The notes under the pieces: generated by a model
Seen by the model: only the letters and a program-made list of their open reading frames with translations
Databases searched by the model: none
Told to the model about the DNA's origin: nothing
From: Endomychus coccineus
Taxonomy: Eukaryota; Arthropoda; Insecta; Coleoptera; Endomychidae
Length of the DNA stretch: 64,000 bases
Direction: 5' to 3'
Assembly (NCBI GenBank): GCA_958510875.1
Contig: OY294068.1
Location: 179,025,411-179,089,410, forward strand
Made by a program: the position numbers and the translations under genes
Shown: positions 57,137 to 64,000 of the stretch, in pieces
How the letters are laid out: each line of letters starts with the position of its first letter
Numbering within the stretch: position 1 is the first letter of the stretch

Positions 57137-59269
57137 GTGAGTCTGCTTAGATCAATGCATCGATTAATATATATTTATCCTGTAAATGAAGTGGTCATAT
57201 ATTAATTTTTTATGAGAAAGTTGATTTATTACGTTCAAGATTACATGAAGAGTACTAGACCAAAGATTACACATCAAACAATATGGTAAAATAGCAGCAT
57301 GAGTGAACACTGCTTCAATTTCTTGGGGTTGGGTAAAATACAAAATAGATTAATTACTTTTTCCTGATCCATCCGTTTTTTTATAAATATTCGGCTTAAT
57401 GATCGTTAATTCATGAAAATTGCACTTTTCAAATGAAAAATAACTATGCATTGTTGTTGTCATTATTTTGAATGATTAGAACCCTAACAATTGGTCATTC
57501 TAATTTTGATACGTTTATCTTTATACAGGTTGTCCCAGGTTTTAGTAGCAGAACTTCAACAGTCGATAGAAAATTTGATTTTGAGAAAAAAGTTCCTATT
57601 AACATATACGCATAGACGCTTAATTTTTGAGATACAGGGTGTTGAATTTTATAAAACATTTCTTAATTTTGTTTGTGTCTCCGAAGATAATCAAAATGTC
57701 TCAATCAAATTTAGTACCGTTGGATGTCTAGATGGGTTACCACTTTTGCACATAATTTGAGACCGATATTACTTGCAGTAGCGTAGATATAGGTATTTAA
57801 TAACAATAAATTGACCCGAAAAGTGTTATCACCCTATAAAGGTTACTTTTGAGTAACAAATTTCGATGCAGAATTTGAACTAAAACAAATAAGGTCTCTT
57901 GATATTTCTTTGTGCCTCGCATCGTTTCACGACAAATTTGATTTTTGTCATTAATTACCACCACCATGAAAATCGGATGAAAATTGGAAAAAGGTTTTCG
58001 TTGAAGTTGGGAGATCTATTGTACGACGTTGTAACCTATCTAGGCATCCACGGTACTAAATTTGATTGAGATATCTTGATTATCTTCGGAGATACGAACA
58101 CAATGAAGAATTTTTTTATAAAATTCAAACCCTGTATCTCAAAAATTAAGCGTCTGTGCATATATGTTAATAAGAACTTTTTTTCTCAAAATCAAATTTT
58201 CTATCGACTGTTAAAGTTCTGCTACTAAAACCTGGGACACTCTGTATAAACAAGAATTTTAAGGATTTATTGAAAGATGATTCTAGTTCCTTATTGACAA
58301 TTAATTACAAAGGGGTTCGAAATACTTTTTATTAAATCCGGTACAATTCTTCCATTCAACCTCGAATACATTTCGAACCTCACAAGACAACCAATACTAC
58401 ATAATTCAGGTGTCCTGTCGCACCCGAAGAACTTTACTATAGACATTCTGATGAAGTCTCATAAATTTAGGTTTTGAAATATTGTAATGATTCGCAATGC
58501 ATTGCCTCAGAGAGAAAATACTTTAGGTTAGGTTATGTTTTTTTGGATGTTAGTCTGGATAATCGTACCGGCCACTTTTCCAATTCACAACCAGAGGATG
58601 GGCTTCAAGATGATGCCAAATTTGTCTGTAGCTAGTTTCCCATCATTTGCCAGAATCGTGCCTATTGCGGAATGTAATTTCTTTTTGCAGTTCGAATAGC
58701 ATTGTTATGTATTTGAATATGTCCTTTCCAATTAAAGTTGATTTACCTGGAATATTTGAACGTAGATGTTTCCAATTGTTATGATTTCATGAACTCAAAT
58801 TTCGTCATATACAAAATTGAAAGTTGAAAACATAAATTCCGTTGGAAAGTCCCTACTTATTGCGCGAGTATCTCGAATGTCAATACGTACAATGAAAACA
58901 AATGAAAATGCAATGAAATTACAATTACACTATGGTAATTCTTAGTGAAAGTTGATTAGCATTAAATACGTGTGTATATATATAATATCCTTCTTATCTC
59001 GAGGAAATAAGACATACCAATGGCTTTGAACATGAAAAGATGTACAAATTATCATATCTAATTTAGAAAACGTATTCTATGAAAGTACTCAAACTGTTAT
59101 CAAATAGCGGATTATATTCAATTAGGAATAATGATTAGAATGTACCTGCAATCCGTAATTAGACTTCGACGCGCCTAATTTGTACTCGTTTTGGCCTTCC
59201 ATGTCCACTCAATAATACGATTATTTTCCTAATCACTTTCAAATCACTATAGAATAGCTGTCACATGTA
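57137..59269. other. Intron or intergenic DNA
   Basis: Contains a 719-bp MITE (57,526-58,244). The remainder shows AT-rich sequence with no recognisable gene. Confidence 0.5.
57526..58244. mobile_element. 719-bp MITE with ~215-base inverted arms
   Basis: Starts CAGGTTGTCCCAGGTTTTAG and ends CTAAAACCTGGGACACTCTG, flanked by TA. The arms remain inverted copies for about 215 bases (CAGAACTTCAACAGTCGATA, GACGCTTAATTTTTGAGATA, CTCCGAAGATAATCAAAATG), leaving a unique middle of about 290 bases without coding potential. TA duplication points to the Tc1/mariner superfamily. Confidence 0.88.
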
Positions 59270-60125
59270 TACGAGGGCAAAAGGTGAAAAGCCCCTGAAA
59301 ATTAATCAAGAAATGATTCACTTATTGGTCGAAACTTATTTTATTTCTCAACATAATCTCCTTCCCGATACCCTTCGTCCAACGTTTTTCTAATTTTTCG
59401 ATCCTTTCCAAATAATACGATTTCGGAAATCCTTCAAAAGAGGCGTTTGTTTCGACGATGACCTCATCGTTGGAGCCAAATCTCTTTCCGCCGAGCCAAG
59501 TTTGAACATAGATAAAAATCGCAGGGGCCAAATCTGGAGAATATGGTGGATAACGAACCATTTTGAGCGCAATTCATGCAATTTTGCCATTGTAAATGCG
59601 GACCTATGCACCGGTACGTTGTCCTGGTGGAAGAGTACTCTTTTCTTTGCCAAATGCGGCCGCATACGCTTCAAAATGTTCCGTACCCGTTCGGTTGAAC
59701 GACCAGAGCCTCAGCAATCTCATGCACTTTAACTCGCCGATCGTCCAATATCATACCATGGATTTTATAGGCGTTCTCTGTGGTCGTACTACCACAACGA
59801 GAATCAGTAAACCACTTGTGAATCGTTCCAATCGATGTGGAAGAGTCCTCATAACGTTTAACAAGCGATGCTTTGGTTTGCATAATGTTCTTTCCTCGAA
59901 AGAAATAATGTTTAATCAAGACGCGAAATTCACTTTTTCCCATGTTTACTAAAGTCTTCAAGGTTGCTTGCTGTCGATGGGTGTCAAAACAGAACTGAAT
60001 GTCATATCAGTCTGAAAATTTTAATACCTTCTAGTTAAAGATGGTACATCACAAATGCCACATGGGATTTTGGATTGTGGCGCCATCTGTTTTATTTCTC
60101 AAAGACTTTTCACCTTGCCCTCGTA
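59270..60125 (-). mobile_element. Mariner element, degenerate
   Basis: Terminal repeats CGAGGGCAAAAGGTGAAAAG and CTTTTCACCTTGCCCTCG at TA sites. Minus-strand frames give the transposase in pieces: GKSEFRVLIKHYFFRGKNI, TIHKWFTDSRCGS, then LAKKRVLFHQDNVPVHRS (second catalytic Asp region) and YPPYSPDLAPAIF (third Asp). Frame changes and an internal deletion make it inactive; the element is 0.86 kb instead of about 1.3 kb. The deleted copy at 34,630 belongs to the same family. Confidence 0.9.
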
Positions 60126-62559
60126 TATCGAATTTTCTTTTGATTTAGTGTTTGCTGTTACATTGTATAGTACCCGATGGGAAAATTACTTAGCCTTTGT
60201 TAGGCAAAAGGCAGGAATCTCAGTAATTCTGAACTATCTTTACCGAGATATTGAGCTATAAAGGAAGTGCTGCAATCGGCTTAAAAAAATTCCGGATTTT
60301 CGCATAAATATCTAGATTATTATTGTGATGCTGTCTGGTGCCCGTGCTTAAACAATTATGGAGATTATTGCGTCGTTCGTATTTGCCGCAAAAATGTTGT
60401 AAACCGCTTTCAATGGGACTGTATTGATTTGGGCCGCGTAAGGCCCCTTGCAAGAGGAACATATGACATCCATTAATTTTTCAAATTTAATTATAGTCCT
60501 GCATTTTTCTATCAATATTTTTTCTAAACAAAGCTCATATGATCAATTTTTTATAGTTTCCTATCGTAATTTTTTGCTATATTGATATTTTGAACATGAA
60601 ATCTCCCTAGGTATAATGCCGAAAGCCGACCACGTTTTTAAATAGTAGCATTTTCAAAATATCTTATGGAAGTTCCTAGTTTGAATTAATGAATAATGGC
60701 ATTGCTTTCTTAGCGACATCTAGAAGCTAGTTCTATTCGTAATATTACTAAGGTACTACGCTCTAGTATTACACACAATTCTAGTGTTATTCTGCATGGT
60801 CGCAAAACCCTGATTATTTTCAATATTTAGCGATCAATATTTTGAAGTCTTTGGAATTGAGGATGATACTCAAAGTAAAACAACATTTAACGTAATGTAT
60901 CACATGACCCTCATTCGTGACCGGATTTAGTTTTGACAGGTCTTTATACATTCTTTGGTGGGGACCTAAGTACCTAAGAGTCGATCGCAATATTAGGAGA
61001 TATTTTCAGATTCATTGATAATCAGAAACGGCGCTCAAAGTCGGTGGGGGCATTTTGTAGTGGTGAGGGGCTAGAGGCAGCGGCCAAACCTGCCCAATCT
61101 TAAATCCGGCCCTGTCATAATTGTTTTCTCAAATCTAAATTACAAATAATGTTGGCGGTCATTTTTTCAAACTCAAAATCAGTAGTAATTCACCTTACAA
61201 GGGCGAAAAATGAGTTAAATTCCTAAAAGTTTTGATGATAATTTCTATACGAATACTTTAATAGTATGAAAGTTAAATTTTAATCTGTTCTGTCAAAGTG
61301 ACAGTTCAACTGTCTGTTTTGAATAGTCGATAACAGTGACAACTACACGTTCCTTCTGTCAAGAACATTGACTTCATATCTTGTTCGGGCAACGTAAACA
61401 AGAAAGAGATTGAATCTAAAAGCACCTAAGAAATGGGAAAATTGATGCCAACCAATGTGTGAGGTTGAGTTCAATCCATCAATTTGTTGGTGGATGAACG
61501 TATTTCTTCTATCTATAAAATAATGTATCTTGTGACCTTGTGAGTGGATTTGAAAATAGGGGTACCTTAGGAGAGGAGTGTAACCTTGAATAGACCCTCC
61601 CTTCACCAAACATTGCCTCACCCAATAACAACACATTTTGCTCTAATAAAATTTACTGTTTTTACATGAAAGCACTAGATGTATTTCTATTCATTTATTA
61701 ATTTGTTAATATGTGACTAGTTTCTACACTCAAACGTTTGCACATAATTTGTTATGTACCTCTATTATAATTTTTAATGTATAGAACAATAGTTTCGAAT
61801 TATTATCACTACAACAGTGAACACGGGCTTAAAATTGATGTAATACTAATAACATATAGAAATAATATGCACAGAACTATAATTATTGAAAACCGGTAAA
61901 ACGTTATTCGAAATAGTTTCCAACGTTCCCAACTTACTAATGTTCGATTTCTCTGAATTTTACTGATGTTATTTATTCAAAGTACTGCTTTCTACGATAC
62001 TTACTTCTTTGGAAGAATGCATTTTCTAAGTATAAAAATGAGGTCATACATGTTAGATTTGAAGCGTTTAGAGATAGTTAATGGTTCCATCTTTGGTAGT
62101 GCTAAATAAAATATTGCTTTCTTCAATAAATGAATGAGTTGTTAGTATATAATTTATTCAGTATCAGCGTATGTAAATTGATAGCCTGTACATTTTACGA
62201 TGAACATTCCATTTCCTCGTACCTTAAGATTTACATTTATCAATGTCATTTGCTTCGTAAGTATCTGTTATAATCATATTAAGATCAACATTCCAGTTCC
62301 CTTGTTTGTTCAAGGAAGGCGAACTATAATATATACAATTGGTTGTTTTTCATGAACTTTCTTGAAAAATTATTCAATAAGTAAGTAGCTAAGACAAATT
62401 TGTTGAAAATAGAACCCCAGAATAGTAATGAATAGAAATTGCATATATGGGACCTTCCTGTCTAAGTATAAATTAAGGATCGTAATTCTTGTAAAGGGTA
62501 TAATACCCCGTAACCATGACCGTATAAAAAATATAAATTAGTCACTATTTATCAATATA
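60126..62559. other. AT-rich non-coding DNA
   Basis: No gene recognised. Near 61,095-61,115, AATCTTAAATCCGGCCCTG is the inverse of a hAT-like terminus (CAGGGCCGGATTTAAG), but no partner end was found. A minus-strand open frame at 61,636-61,343 shows no recognisable family. Confidence 0.4.
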
Positions 62560-63330
62560 CAAGGCATATGCTGTGAAGCCAAATGTTCTAATTATGTGGT
62601 ACTGGCCTTTCGCTGGCAAACCAAACGTGCCAATTATGTGGTGCTGGTCTTTCGCTAATATAATTTTTGTATTTACTGGAAACTCAGCACTGGGACCAGC
62701 TGTCGGCCGCAGTGTACCAATATCCTCTAGAGCATTTCCAAAATGGTCTATATTGACCTATAAGGGGTCCGTGAAAAAAAAATGGGGGTTCACGGCAGTT
62801 AAAGCCATTTGGGCAGGCCGTCAATAATTTGGCTTCTCGTAAATGTAATCATCCACCTAACACAGATACTTGAACATTTGCTTCTCATGCCAGAAAGAAA
62901 GTAATGAAGCAAAACATTGAACGGCGCGAATTTTCCCAGTTTTCCAACTTGGCGCAGACAAACTGCCAGGATGATGACGTATCGGCCTACGTTCAACATT
63001 TAAATATCCTCCACACAGACTTCGAAACTAAGTTTGAAGATATATTGACTATGGAAATACCACAGTGGATTATCAATCCACACAGTGACATTGAACATTG
63101 CGATTGGGATATCTGCAATTTTGACTCCAGAGAGTTTACAAAGAGTTTTTACATATCCTGCATTATGGACTTCCGCAAGAAAGTTTTTCATAGTTAAACC
63201 ATCTTCATACCTCGTGGAAAGGGGTTGCAGTGCAGTAGCCAATATCCTTGGAAAAAGAAACATATTGTAAATCAGGTTCAAATATTGAGCTATCAAAGTG
63301 GCAGGCTCACCCCTCCCATTGAAATGATTT
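62560..63330 (+). pseudogene. hAT-type transposase C-terminal remnant (GTF2IRD2/ZBED-like)
   Basis: Frame at 62,904-63,197 reads IERREFSQFSNLAQTNCQDD, LHTDFETKFEDILTMEIPQW and INPHSD; a second frame at 63,085-63,270 reads YPALWTSARKFFIVKPSSYL and VERGCSAVANILGKRN. The order matches GTF2IRD2-like/ZBED hAT transposases, whose C-terminal dimerisation block reads 'FPSSYLVERGFSAV.NLLGKKRN'. A frameshift near 63,130 and stops afterwards break it. The N-terminal and catalytic parts are absent. Confidence 0.75.
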
Positions 63331-64000
63331 TTTTTTGTATTTATTCCATGAAAAAATTTTACTAAATTTGCATACACAAAGTTGAATTTGTAAAGAATCA
63401 ATATTAGGAAAGCAGGGGGTCTACTCAAAGTATAAAATCAACACGTTGTCTACGAGACAAAACCTCTGAGTGCACTCTGTGGAGAGTCCCGGATACGGGA
63501 CCATTTACTGCCCAGGTGTCCGGAGAAAATATAACAGGGTGGATCTTTTACCTGCAGTCTATTTATTTATGGCTCGAGTATTCCAATGAGAAAAATATTT
63601 GATAATAGAAAACCGATGGAACGTAGTTTAGTTCGAATATGGTAAAGTGTTCAGGTGACGATAAATTGTATCCCTTTTTATTTCTAATAATAGGGTCACA
63701 TCGAATGATCTGTTCAAAGCAGTATGCATAGGGGTAAACAAGCCAATGGAACCCACCTCTTAACATTCCACAATGTACGATAAACATTCTAATTTATTTG
63801 TAATGATATCGAAACCGGTATCTGTATAATATCATTGCATATCATGGAACCATTTTGACTTGTAAATACATGCTAACATTCCAAATAAAACATATCATTC
63901 AATGCCGATGGATGTAGTAGGGAAAGCATCTGAAGAATGTCAATGTCATTGTCGGGAGCGCGAACTGGAATTTTAAAATAATGTTGAGTTGAAAAAGCAT
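63331..64000. other. Right end of window, no feature recognised
   Basis: AT-rich DNA. A GC-richer stretch at about 63,430-63,535 (GAGAGTCCCGGATACGGGAC) may be part of an unidentified repeat. Confidence 0.35.

Noticed and set aside
61343..61636. 97-codon minus-strand open frame
   Set aside because: No recognisable domain, no splice context and no neighbouring conserved frame.

Overview
This is a eukaryotic, AT-rich window from an insect nuclear genome, possibly a beetle; the order is inferred, not shown. Genes are split by GT/AG introns, long introns are full of transposon debris, and the families present are insect ones: a 7-transmembrane odorant receptor, a ZAD-type C2H2 zinc-finger protein and an insect-style GABA-B receptor. 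There are no operons, CRISPR arrays or prokaryotic signals.

Layout. Positions 1-8,700 are mobile-element remains (Helentron ends, a MULE transposase fragment, a Jockey-like reverse transcriptase piece) in AT-rich DNA with a (TA)n run. Positions 8,764-34,202 (minus strand) hold a ten-exon metabotropic GABA-B receptor, most like insect subtype 3. All exons join in phase to about 900 codons, but the last exon has an in-frame TAG between transmembrane segments 5 and 6. Its introns contain a mariner copy, LINE pieces, a tRNA-derived SINE, a ten-unit tandem array (about 186 bp per unit) made from a retrotransposon RNase H segment, a TA-flanked MITE and a 2.6-kb hAT element with a perfect 8-bp target duplication. 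Positions 34,590-36,500 are nested transposon debris.

Positions 37,039-41,240 (minus) are a complete five-exon odorant receptor of 402 aa. Its first intron carries a DUF4780-type retroelement and a decayed stretch resembling another receptor. A 253-bp inverted-repeat MITE (42,239-42,491) lies just upstream of a five-exon IFT43 gene (42,981-43,807, plus), an intraflagellar transport component. A mariner-like element with two nested MITEs occupies 44,048-45,985.

Positions 46,289-53,879 (minus) are a four-exon ZAD protein with 12 C2H2 fingers. Its 6-kb third intron holds Helentron helicase-endonuclease remains and a 2.8-kb foldback element invaded by a Crypton-like piece. From 54,000 to the end come an 83-bp tandem repeat, several palindromes and MITEs, a probable signal-peptide first exon (57,061-57,136, plus) of a gene running beyond the window, a mariner (59,270-60,125) and a hAT/GTF2IRD2-like fragment near 63 kb.

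The four gene models have unrelated roles (neurotransmitter receptor, chemoreceptor, ciliary transport, transcription regulation) and do not form a system. The most unusual signals are the nonsense codon in an otherwise intact receptor and the satellite-like array derived from an RNase H coding segment.
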